DNA from: Streptomyces alboniger
Lineage (GTDB): Bacteria; Actinomycetota; Actinomycetes; Streptomycetales; Streptomycetaceae
DNA: 64,000 nucleotides
Reading direction: 5' to 3'
NCBI RefSeq assembly: GCF_008704395.1
Contig: NZ_CP023695.1
Coordinates: 4,216,001-4,280,000, forward strand
Made by a program: the position numbers and the translations under genes. How positions within the stretch are numbered: position 1 is the first letter of the stretch; every line of letters starts with the position of its first letter. The notes beneath the pieces are model-generated. The model was given only the letters and a program-made list of their open reading frames with translations, was not told where the DNA came from and searched no databases. Below are positions 57,646 to 64,000 of this stretch, in pieces.

Positions 57646-58158
57646 GTGGCGGAGGAAGAACCGTCCGAGGGCGTCCTGCTCAGCGGCGAGGCCAATGTCG
57701 CGACCCGCATCAGGGTGGAGCGTGAGGCGCGCGGCTGGAGCACCAATGCCCTGTCCGACCGGCTCAACGAGGCCGGCTTCGAGATGAACCCGTCCGCGGT
57801 CTGGCGGATCGAAAACGGGAAGCGCCGCATCAACCTCGACGACGCCATCGGCTTCGCCGAGGTCTTCGGCATCGACCTGCGCAACCTCGTCGGGCCACCG
57901 CAGCTGGCGGCCAAGGCCCGCGCCATGGAGCTCATCGACGAGGTCGTGGACGCGTTCCGCGCGACGCAGAGAGCCAACATGGCCTTCACGGAGGCGCGCG
58001 ACGCTCTTGACGCCTACCTCGCCGAGCACCCCGACATCCGCGAGGAAGCCGACCTCATGGTCCAGAGCGCCATGGCGGAGGAGGCCAGCAAGACCATGCT
58101 GAAGATGCATGGCCCTCCGCCCGGTGACGGCGACGCCCACCCCGCCGACGAGGCGTAG
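57646..58158 (+). CDS. XRE-type HTH repressor of the element
   Basis: GTG 57646 follows AAGGAGG at good spacing, giving 170 residues; an upstream GTG lacks a binding site. The HTH is NVATRIRVEREARGWSTNAL then NPSAVWRIENGKRRINLDDA, a XRE fold, followed by AIGFAEVFGIDLRNLVGPPQ. A helical C-terminal part (RATQRANMAFTEARDALDAY) probably dimerises. Position beside excisionase and integrase genes and three operator-like repeats point to a lysogeny-style repressor that keeps the element silent. Confidence 0.85.
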   Translation: MAEEEPSEGVLLSGEANVATRIRVEREARGWSTNALSDRLNEAGFEMNPSAVWRIENGKRRINLDDAIGFAEVFGIDLRNLVGPPQLAAKARAMELIDEVVDAFRATQRANMAFTEARDALDAYLAEHPDIREEADLMVQSAMAEEASKTMLKMHGPPPGDGDAHPADEA

Positions 58159-58283
58159 CCTCCGGCGCCCACTCCCGTCCTGGGCCGCAAACCCCCAGGA
58201 CGGGCAGCTCATCTCCATCCCTAGCGATCGACCGGCGGGTCGGCGTTGCCGCGCCTCATGCCTGCCAGAAGAGGACTCACCCC

Positions 58284-58661
58284 TTGCGCGAACCCGCGAT
58301 AACCCCTGCCTCCGCACCGACTCCGCACGCTGAGGTCGGCCTGCCGCGCCTCCATGTCCCCGAGGAAGTTGCCGCCGTCCTCGGCTGCTCCGCCTGGTGG
58401 GTCAAGGACCGCGCCCGCCGCCGGCTCATCCCGTTCACCCGCGTTGGCCGTGCGTACCGCTTCTCGGACGAGCATCTCGCCGAGATCATCCGCATGCACG
58501 AAGAGCGTCCGGCCGTGAAGCCGCAGCGCCTTGGCGTTGCTGCTGCGCCGACTCGCAAGCCTCCCGCTCGGCAGCGATCTGAAGCGGCTGTGCCCACCGT
58601 CCGGCTCCAGGCCCGGCCGCCGCGCCGAATGGCCAAGTCCCAGTACGGAACCGCTGCTTAA
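58284..58661 (+). CDS. xis: Excisionase-like MerR-type HTH protein (Xis)
   Basis: A TTG at 58284 follows AAGAGGA. The 125-residue protein has an excisionase-type winged HTH: GLPRLHVPEEVAAVLGCSAW, WVKDRARRRLIPFTRVGRAY, RFSDEHLAEIIRMHEERPA. A basic Pro-rich tail follows. It sits 32 bases before the integrase gene in the same direction, the standard xis-int order of actinomycete elements, and should bend att DNA to favour excision. Confidence 0.85.
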   Translation: MREPAITPASAPTPHAEVGLPRLHVPEEVAAVLGCSAWWVKDRARRRLIPFTRVGRAYRFSDEHLAEIIRMHEERPAVKPQRLGVAAAPTRKPPARQRSEAAVPTVRLQARPPRRMAKSQYGTAA

Positions 58662-58693
58662 CGCACCCCACACGACAGAAGGGAGGGAAATCT

Positions 58694-60199
58694 GTGGGGT
58701 ACGCCGAGAAGCGCAGCGGCTACTGGCGCGGCCGCTACAAGATCGAGGACGGCAAGTACGGCACCGTCGCCGATTCCACGGGCGCCGTGGTCAAGTTCGC
58801 CACCAAGCGCGAGGCCAAGCAGGCCGCAGACGCCGAAGAGGTGACCGTTCGCCGTGGCCAGTGGCGCGACCCGGGCCTCGGTCAGGAGACCTTCGGCGCG
58901 TACGCGAGCCGTTGGTACGCCGCCCAGGACCTGGCCGCCTCGACGATGCAGAACTACAAGCGCCACATCGAGGAGCACCTGCTCCCCGACTTCGAGGACA
59001 AGGCGCTCGCCGGCATCCTGCGTACGGACGTCGATGCCTGGGAGAAGAAGGAGAAGGCCGCCTACGCGACTTCCAGCGTCAAGACCTGGCGCTCCACGCT
59101 CCACCTGATCTTCGAGGACGCGATCGACGAGGGCCTGCTCACGTCGAACCCGGCGGCCAGGCGGCGCGGGCGGGGCAAGCGCGCCGGCCGCTCGCGCGAC
59201 CGCGGCCCGGAGAAGGTCGTCACTGACGCGCTCGGTATCCTGCTCACCGCCGAGCGGGCGGCCCTGCTCTCAGGCCGCGACGACGAGTTCGTTGCCACGG
59301 TCCTCAAGGGCTACACCGGTAAGCGCTGGGGCGAAATCGTCGGCCTGGAAACGGAGTTCGTCCGGCCGAATGCCTTCCGGGTCGAATGGCAGCTGTACGA
59401 GCTGGACACCGGCGAGCTGGTGCGTTGCCCGCCCAAGGACGACAGCTACCGCGACATCGACTCGCCGGACTGGCTGTCCGCCTTGGTCTTCGACCACATC
59501 GCCCGTAGGAAGCCGACCCCCTGCCCCTGCCACGGCAGGACGTACGTCTTCCGAGGCCAGGGCGCGGCACGCACTGGCGGCCATCAGGGGGCGAAGCTCG
59601 TCGACGTCGCGCGCCGTGCCGGAGTCTCCACGGGCACGGTCTCGAACGTCCTCAACCACTCCGACCGCGTGCGCGAGGACACCCGCATGCGCGTCGAACT
59701 CGCCATCACAGAGCTCGGGTTCGTACGGGGCGGCACCACGTCGGAGCACGCGGCCCACTGGCGCCGAAACGGCTTCGCCACCTGGCTGTTCACCCCGGCG
59801 GTCTCCGGCTGGTACCCGAAGAAGGCGCCACAGGAGGCCCGCCCGGTGCCGATCCTCGGCGAGCCGTGGCCTGGTGTCCCGGCCCGAGGCCGAGGGGCAG
59901 CCGCTCGGGCGGACACCTGCTGGCTTCCGATCGCCAAGGGCCTCACACCGCACGGGCTTCGCCACACTCACCGGACGATGATGGAGGACCTCGGCACCGA
60001 GAAGGTCCTCATGGACGAACGCATGGGCCACATCGACGGCTCGGTCTCTGCGCGCTACGCCCACGTCACGCCCGGCATGCGTCGGCGCCTCATGATTGGC
60101 CTGACCGAGCAGTGGGAGGCGGCACTCGCGGCCAGGCGTGCGCTACACCCGCGTTCCCCGGTATCTGCGCTGGACAGACTTCTGCAGACCGGCGGTTGA
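58694..60199 (+). CDS. int: Tyrosine site-specific integrase with an internal LacI-type HTH
   Basis: GTG 58694 follows AAGGGAGGG. The 501-residue protein has an arm-binding domain, a core-binding domain (SRWYAAQDLAASTMQNYKRH) and a catalytic domain. Catalytic residues are R211 (GYTGKRWGEIVGLE), H420/R423/H424 (HGLRHTHRTMM), H446 (RMGHIDGS) and Y455 (SARYAHVTP). Between R211 and H420 a stretch of about 45 residues (302-345) is a LacI-family HTH (KLVDVARRAGVSTGTVSNVL, then a hinge-like ELGFVRGG). The enzyme recombines the 54-bp tRNA-derived sites. It shares a terminator with the convergent HNH gene. Confidence 0.93.
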   Translation: MGYAEKRSGYWRGRYKIEDGKYGTVADSTGAVVKFATKREAKQAADAEEVTVRRGQWRDPGLGQETFGAYASRWYAAQDLAASTMQNYKRHIEEHLLPDFEDKALAGILRTDVDAWEKKEKAAYATSSVKTWRSTLHLIFEDAIDEGLLTSNPAARRRGRGKRAGRSRDRGPEKVVTDALGILLTAERAALLSGRDDEFVATVLKGYTGKRWGEIVGLETEFVRPNAFRVEWQLYELDTGELVRCPPKDDSYRDIDSPDWLSALVFDHIARRKPTPCPCHGRTYVFRGQGAARTGGHQGAKLVDVARRAGVSTGTVSNVLNHSDRVREDTRMRVELAITELGFVRGGTTSEHAAHWRRNGFATWLFTPAVSGWYPKKAPQEARPVPILGEPWPGVPARGRGAAARADTCWLPIAKGLTPHGLRHTHRTMMEDLGTEKVLMDERMGHIDGSVSARYAHVTPGMRRRLMIGLTEQWEAALAARRALHPRSPVSALDRLLQTGG

Positions 60200-60206
60200 C
60201 GCTTCG

Positions 60207-60238
60207 GGCCCAGCCCTCCTCTTTAGGAGGGCTGGGCC
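60207..60238. terminator. Shared terminator between integrase and HNH genes
   Basis: GGCCCAGCCCTCCT and its complement make a perfect 14-bp stem with loop CTTT. The HNH gene's TAA stop (60,223-60,225) lies within the hairpin, so the stem overlaps its last codons. Confidence 0.88.
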
Positions 60239-61515
60239 TCGCCAGGTCCCCAGGCGTCTCCCTTGCGGATGTTGCAGATCCAATGGGCTGCCTGCAGGTT
60301 CCCGGCTGTGTGCGCGCCGCTCTCCGCGACAGGCTTGATGTGGTCGAGGGTGGCGGACCACGGGTCGGGCCACTCAACGGCGGGGTTCATCGCGCGATGA
60401 CACAACTGGCAGACCCATTGGTCGCGTTCGTAGATGTCGAACGGGTCCACCTGGTCAGCGTCGGCGTTGAGAGCGCCGTAGCCGCGCATGCGGGCCTGGT
60501 AGCTGTTGCGGGCCCGAGTGGAGCGCCGCTGCTTCTCGGAGCGGGCGGTGTAGGCCGGGGTCCAGAGCGTGGGCGTCGGTTCTGCGACGCAGACCCAGGC
60601 TTCCCAGTCGTAGGTCTTCCCGCTCTCGTCCACGTCACGGAAGATCTCGTTCTGCCAGTGCCACTGCCGCCCGTCGTCCCCCTCGAACGACGTCTGCTGG
60701 ACGAGGGGGTGTTCCTGGCCGGGCACTTTGGTCCACCACAGGACTCGGTCCGTGTAGGCGAGGAGTGCTCCGGTCTGCTGGTGGATCGCGACCATCGGCT
60801 CTGCATCGGGCTCGGAGTTGGCCTGCACCAAGGCGACGAGCTCGTCGGCGCCCAGGGAGGTGGCGGTGGCGTACGTCGTGACGGAGCTGTGCCGCTCGAT
60901 GACATCGCCCTCGATGGGGCTCAACCCGTAGAACTCGTAGGGGAAGTCACCGTCGGCGGTCCTGGTGCGGAAGATCTGCGGCTCCCTTGCTGCCCCGAAC
61001 CGAGCGCGCTGGTCGGCATCGGCGGAGGATCGGTCACCACGATCCGGGATGGCGGCCACGTCGATCTCACCCCGTTCGATCCGCGCCTTCGTACGCCGCT
61101 TGAGCGTGGTGTTGCACCGACCAGAGCAGACGTGCCGGTCACGGTGCTCCCAGTGCGCGCTCCTTGGAACGGGCTCGCCGCAGATCCGGCAAGGTTCGCC
61201 GCCGTTGGCACGTTCGGCAGCCGCGAGGATCGGGTTCCAATGAGGATCACCGCGAACCTCGCGGGTCCTGGAGAGGTCGGGCACCGGCGGCGTCCCTGGC
61301 GTGAGCGTCTGCTGCGGGCGCCGTACCTTCGGCGCGTCCTTCGGTCGTTCGGCCCGCTGCTTCTTGGCGGCCGAGGTACGGCAGGGATCGGAGCAGTACT
61401 TCTGGCTGCGCGGGCGCCAGTACTCCATCACTGTGCCGCAGACCGCGCAGGGGCGCCCCGCGTGCTCAGTGGTGCTGTTGTCGGCGTCGTTGCTGCTGCC
61501 GAAGCCGTGGTCCAC
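60223..61515 (-). CDS. HNH endonuclease with zinc-finger-like Cys motifs
   Basis: GTG 61515 follows CGAGGA; the open frame runs on into the att site, but that part is rejected. The 430-residue protein has several Cys clusters (PCAVCGTVMEYWRPRSQKYC, EPCRICGEPVPRSAHWEHRD) and a C-terminal HNH domain: VCQLCHRAMNPAVEWPDPWS, ATLDHIKPVAESGAHTAGNL, AAHWICNIRKGDAW. HNH proteins nick or cut DNA. Its place between int and the att site suggests a link to element transfer or exclusion, or simple cargo. Related proteins occur near integrases in other actinomycetes, from memory. Confidence 0.87.
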   Translation of the reverse strand: MDHGFGSSNDADNSTTEHAGRPCAVCGTVMEYWRPRSQKYCSDPCRTSAAKKQRAERPKDAPKVRRPQQTLTPGTPPVPDLSRTREVRGDPHWNPILAAAERANGGEPCRICGEPVPRSAHWEHRDRHVCSGRCNTTLKRRTKARIERGEIDVAAIPDRGDRSSADADQRARFGAAREPQIFRTRTADGDFPYEFYGLSPIEGDVIERHSSVTTYATATSLGADELVALVQANSEPDAEPMVAIHQQTGALLAYTDRVLWWTKVPGQEHPLVQQTSFEGDDGRQWHWQNEIFRDVDESGKTYDWEAWVCVAEPTPTLWTPAYTARSEKQRRSTRARNSYQARMRGYGALNADADQVDPFDIYERDQWVCQLCHRAMNPAVEWPDPWSATLDHIKPVAESGAHTAGNLQAAHWICNIRKGDAWGPGEAQPS

Positions 61516-61673
61516 AGGCTGTCCTCGGGTCGAGTGGGCGACTGGAGTTCGCGAAAGCGCAGGTGCGAGCGGACACGCGGGCGGCGTGCCGCTCCTGCCG
61601 GGCGATCGTCTGTTGGGAGAGGCCGACCAAGATCTTCTTCCATATTTCTCCCAAACGATCACCGGAGACGCAG

Positions 61674-61707
61674 GAAGGGCCTGATCCTCACTGAGGTTCA
61701 GGCCCTT
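61674..61707. terminator. Stem-loop left of att copy B
   Basis: AAGGGCC and GGCCCTT with inner TGA/TCA and CCTC/GAGG pairs form a stem. It corresponds to the stem-loop at 26,484-26,517 left of the other att copy. Confidence 0.5.
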
Positions 61708-61721
61708 GACCTGGTGTTTCT

Positions 61722-61775
61722 CTGTCGGGGTGGCGGGATTTGAACCCACGACCTCTTCGTCCCGAATGAGGTTCG
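61722..61775 (-). mobile_element. Attachment site copy B (tRNA-Pro 3' half), right end of the integrated element
   Basis: Identical over 54 bases to 26,532-26,585. On the minus strand it carries the tRNA-Pro(CGG)-like anticodon loop, T-arm and acceptor end without a 5' half. Sequence right of this copy again resembles that right of copy A (GATCGC.ACCGG, TGTGCTGGTCA, GAGTGGC). This implies a second related element in tandem rather than plain chromosome. Confidence 0.85.
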
Positions 61776-61899
61776 GCGAGGATCGCCACCGGCGAAGTTG
61801 GTGTTTGTGCTGGTCATGCGACCAGACGTGGGTGGTTTGAGCTGGGTTCGAGTGGCTTCGGGAAGCAGGTCGGCTCCCAAACGGCTCCCTGAATGGACA

Positions 61900-62499
61900 T
61901 CACCGGGGGGCCTTCCTGAGTAGACCCTCAACCGCGTGGACCATTCTCCGGAAGGATCTGCTCTTCTCCTTCGCGGCATGTAAGTCGATCAGTGCGGAGA
62001 ACTTCGCCTGGTGGAGGGTCTCCTTGTAGGACTCGCACATCATGGATTCGAGCTGGCTCTTAGCGCCCCGCCTGGCTTCGGGATCTGCTGGTGCGGATGC
62101 GTTGTTGTGGACTGCTGGGTGGCTGCGGAGCGAGTCTGCTGCGGCGAGGAACCAGGCTTCGTATTCATGACGGGCGATCACGATCTCAACGGGGACCGGA
62201 ACCAGGTTAGGTTCTGGGGCCAGTTGACGTGCAAGCTCGACTGGGCACTGGATGTCGCTGTCATCGCCGTCCCGTAGCACGAGGACACCGCCAGGCCCTT
62301 TGACACGCTCAGCCTGGACACGTACAGCTTTGGCCAGTTCGTCGGGTCTGCGCATCTTGCCAGAGTCGAGACGAAATGCTGGTGCGACATCTGTCCAAGT
62401 CCCGCAGAACTCGGCAGCGATGCGGGTGATGAGTTCACGCACCGCCTGGACCTCGCCGTGACCCTCCACGATCGGGGCCACGACAGGGGGTAGCGTCAT
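61900..62499 (-). CDS. DUF4276 (TOPRIM-like) protein, partner of the AAA ATPase
   Basis: The 199-residue protein starts MTLPPVVAPIVEGHGEVQAV, with the VEGxxE motif of TOPRIM-like nucleases. GPGGVLVLRDGDDSDIQCPV provides the acidic D-x-D cluster, and VEIVIARHEYEAWFLAAADS is the typical DUF4276 block. Family members are paired with SMC-like AAA ATPases in predicted defence modules. The start overlaps the ATPase stop by four bases (ATGA), so the two are made together. A nuclease role triggered by the ATPase is inferred. Confidence 0.85.
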   Translation of the reverse strand: MTLPPVVAPIVEGHGEVQAVRELITRIAAEFCGTWTDVAPAFRLDSGKMRRPDELAKAVRVQAERVKGPGGVLVLRDGDDSDIQCPVELARQLAPEPNLVPVPVEIVIARHEYEAWFLAAADSLRSHPAVHNNASAPADPEARRGAKSQLESMMCESYKETLHQAKFSALIDLHAAKEKSRSFRRMVHAVEGLLRKAPR

Positions 62500-63701
62500 C
62501 GGCGCACCCCCGACTGCGATTCCGCAGTGATTGCGGGAAGGAGCTGGTCGTTCCGAAGGAGCTCGCCGGGGGTGTAGAGCTGCTCGCGTAGAGCGAGGAC
62601 TCCTGCTTCATCCAGCTCACCGATCTTGGTCTCGCCAGCAATGGAGCGCACGGCGCGCAACTCGGAGAGATCGAAGTCGTGGCGGTCGAGAAGGTCAGGA
62701 CTGTGGCTGGTGACGATGACCTGGCGGCGTTCGCTGGCATCCCGCAACGCGTCGAGAAGCACGCCTGCTGCCGCAGGATGCAGGGCGCTTTCTGGTTCCT
62801 CGATACCAACCGTGCTGAGAGTGCTGCCCGTGCCGGCGAAGAGCGAGACCAGTACGCCAAGCGCGCGCAGCGTGCCGTCGGAGACAGACTGTGCCTGAAA
62901 GCGCCAAGGGTTCTTGGCACCCGGTACGTCCTGGGCGAACTCCAGAGTTTCCCAGTTTCCCAGGTCGGAGCGGGCCACGCCGTGCATGCCAGGCACGATC
63001 AGCTGTAGGTAGCTCTCAATCCGGCTCTTGTCTTCCCGGCCGCGGGCACTGCGCTGCAGACGATGCAGGACGCTGGCGATGTTGGAGCCATCACGATGCA
63101 GGAACTCTCCCGAGTCGGGTGTCTGAGGTTGGCGTATTACGTCCGGGTTGAGGCTGAAGACACTGATACCGGAGAGACCGTCGTAGACAGGTCGGAATGC
63201 GTCAAGGCCGGCGGCGGCCACCAGATACAGTCGCTGCTCGCTCACGGGAGGCATCACAGGTTCGGTCTTGCCTGCCAGCTCGCCGTTCTCGATGCGGAAA
63301 CCAGCATCGGCGTACTTGGAGCCTTCCTCTCGTCGCGCGTCGTACCAGACGCCGCAGTACTCGCGCGAGATCCGGAAGCCACCGCCTCTCACTGCGGCAA
63401 CCTCGAAGCCGTACTCGCCCTGGTACTCCGGCCCCCTGAACTGCAGGTCGATCGAGAAGTGAGTCGGGTGGCCAGTTGACCTCCTGCGTACTTCCGCCAC
63501 GCCTCCACGACTCCGCAGAGCCTGGTCGAGAGACGTCTGCAGAGACTCGGAGAGCAGCCGCAAAGCGTCGAGGAAGTTGCTCTTCCCAGACCCGTTCGGT
63601 CCGACAAGCAACAGCAGTCTGCCCAACTCGACGTTGGCTGCCGCGATGCTCCGATAGTGCTTTAGCCGGACGCGGGTGAGCGAGAAATAGTTGTCCTGCA
63701 T
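62496..63701 (-). CDS. SMC/ABC-like AAA ATPase (AAA_15/21), partner of DUF4276
   Basis: ATG 63701 (MQDNYFSLTRVRLKHYRS) gives 401 residues. Walker A is LLVGPNGSGKSNFLDAL (34-41). A signature-like QSVSDGTLRALGVLVSLFAG, Walker B STVGIEEPESALHP and switch His RQVIVTSHSPDLLDR follow. This is the ATPase half of two-gene modules like OLD- and PARIS-type systems, in which ATPase sensing of phage functions releases a nuclease. Here the partner is DUF4276, not DUF4435. It is the first cargo to the right of att copy B. Confidence 0.88.
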   Translation of the reverse strand: MQDNYFSLTRVRLKHYRSIAAANVELGRLLLLVGPNGSGKSNFLDALRLLSESLQTSLDQALRSRGGVAEVRRRSTGHPTHFSIDLQFRGPEYQGEYGFEVAAVRGGGFRISREYCGVWYDARREEGSKYADAGFRIENGELAGKTEPVMPPVSEQRLYLVAAAGLDAFRPVYDGLSGISVFSLNPDVIRQPQTPDSGEFLHRDGSNIASVLHRLQRSARGREDKSRIESYLQLIVPGMHGVARSDLGNWETLEFAQDVPGAKNPWRFQAQSVSDGTLRALGVLVSLFAGTGSTLSTVGIEEPESALHPAAAGVLLDALRDASERRQVIVTSHSPDLLDRHDFDLSELRAVRSIAGETKIGELDEAGVLALREQLYTPGELLRNDQLLPAITAESQSGVRR

Positions 63702-63793
63702 GCGATCAGTCTGGCAGCAATACAGCCTGCTTCGTGATGTTTGCTGGCAGGATCTGAGGTTCCCCGAGATGGGCCGTCTTGAGGGATCAGCCG

Positions 63794-64000
63794 GTGGGTT
63801 CTCTTGGCGGGCGTCATCCCGACGCTGAGGAAACCCCCGGATCAGGTCGAACCCGTACACCACTGCCGCCCGGAGAGCGCCCCGACACCGCCGTGCTGTG
63901 CCCGTCCATGCGCGCCATCGGCCACTACCAGCGGTTCCTCGAACGGTCCGGCATCCCCGTATGCCTGCTGGAGCACTACGACGGCCGCCCCGTCGACGCC
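63794..64000 (+). CDS. Partial frame resembling a UvrD-like helicase C-terminal segment
   Basis: A rightward frame is open to the window edge after a TGA at 63,755; the start is uncertain (GTG 63,794 or TTG 63,779). The last 35 residues (AVLCPSMRAIGHYQRFLERS, then GIPVCLLEHYDGRPVDA) look like the C-terminal part of superfamily I helicases just before the conserved motif V region. The first 35 residues are Pro/Gly/Arg-rich and unlike a helicase. It may be a truncated or chimeric remnant of a chromosomal gene hit by integration, or a gene continuing outside. Confidence 0.4.
   Translation, partial: MGSLGGRHPDAEETPGSGRTRTPLPPGERPDTAVLCPSMRAIGHYQRFLERSGIPVCLLEHYDGRPVDA

Noticed and set aside
61516..61749. 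N-terminal extension of the HNH protein into the att site
   Set aside because: It would translate tRNA-derived sequence; GTG 61515 has a proper ribosome binding site.
62496..63701. Naming the AAA/DUF4276 pair a PARIS system
   Set aside because: PARIS uses a DUF4435 partner; here the partner is DUF4276, so only a general resemblance is claimed.

Overview
The window is high-GC DNA with the gene style of Streptomyces. It carries chaplins, a melC1/melC2 tyrosinase operon, small secreted proteins, GTG starts, strong purine-rich ribosome binding sites and an actinomycete-type integrative element. The chaplin/melC block resembles, from memory, the S. coelicolor chaplin-tyrosinase neighbourhood; this was not checked by search.

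Bases 1-26.5 kb look chromosomal. In order they hold a partial GT4 glycosyltransferase, a chaplin and secreted proteins, a DUF5949-like gene coupled to a VKOR gene, melC1-melC2, a second chaplin with a His/Gly-rich tail, a short palindromic repeat element, an M23 peptidase, an FAD monooxygenase, a PRC-barrel/DUF2382 stress protein, small membrane and Ala-rich proteins, and a DoxX/amidohydrolase divergent pair with matched 15-bp operators. Next come FkbM and GT2 genes, a giant nSTAND-WD40 protein, and a TIR-NTPase gene divergent from a gene that encodes a free copy of its C-terminal domain. A MerR-like regulator and a secreted serine hydrolase follow. A structured non-coding element with covarying stems occurs twice (about 23.7 and 25.9 kb).

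Bases 26,532-61,775 form an integrated mobile element bounded by two identical 54-bp copies of the 3' half of a tRNA-Pro(CGG)-like gene. The right end carries the mobility module: MobA-type relaxase, MobC-like protein, DUF2637, DUF3631 ATPase, HTH repressor with three operator repeats, excisionase, tyrosine integrase with an embedded LacI-type HTH, and an HNH protein. The left cargo is a restriction-type defence island: a 5mC methyltransferase with a C-terminal endonuclease-III-like Fe-S motif, Vsr, an AbrB-like protein, AIPR, a DUF4420 PD-(D/E)XK protein, a Z1 ATPase and a MutL/MORC-like GHKL ATPase.

The middle cargo (38.4-48.4 kb) looks like an undescribed biosynthetic locus. It has an XRE-TPR regulator, a small orphan protein, two radical SAM enzymes, a JmjC/cupin-like oxygenase, an archaeal-type aspartyl-tRNA synthetase under a T-box whose specifier reads GAC (Asp), a GNAT acetyltransferase and an amino acid permease. 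I infer a product that hits aspartyl-tRNA synthetase, with the T-box-controlled second AspRS and the acetyltransferase as immunity.

Both att copies resemble each other on both flanks, so a second related element probably begins at 61.7 kb. Its visible cargo is an AAA ATPase/DUF4276 pair and a helicase-like fragment. Two genes in the mobility half are broken: a DUF317 gene by two compensating homopolymer indels, and a lipoprotein gene by an in-frame amber codon.
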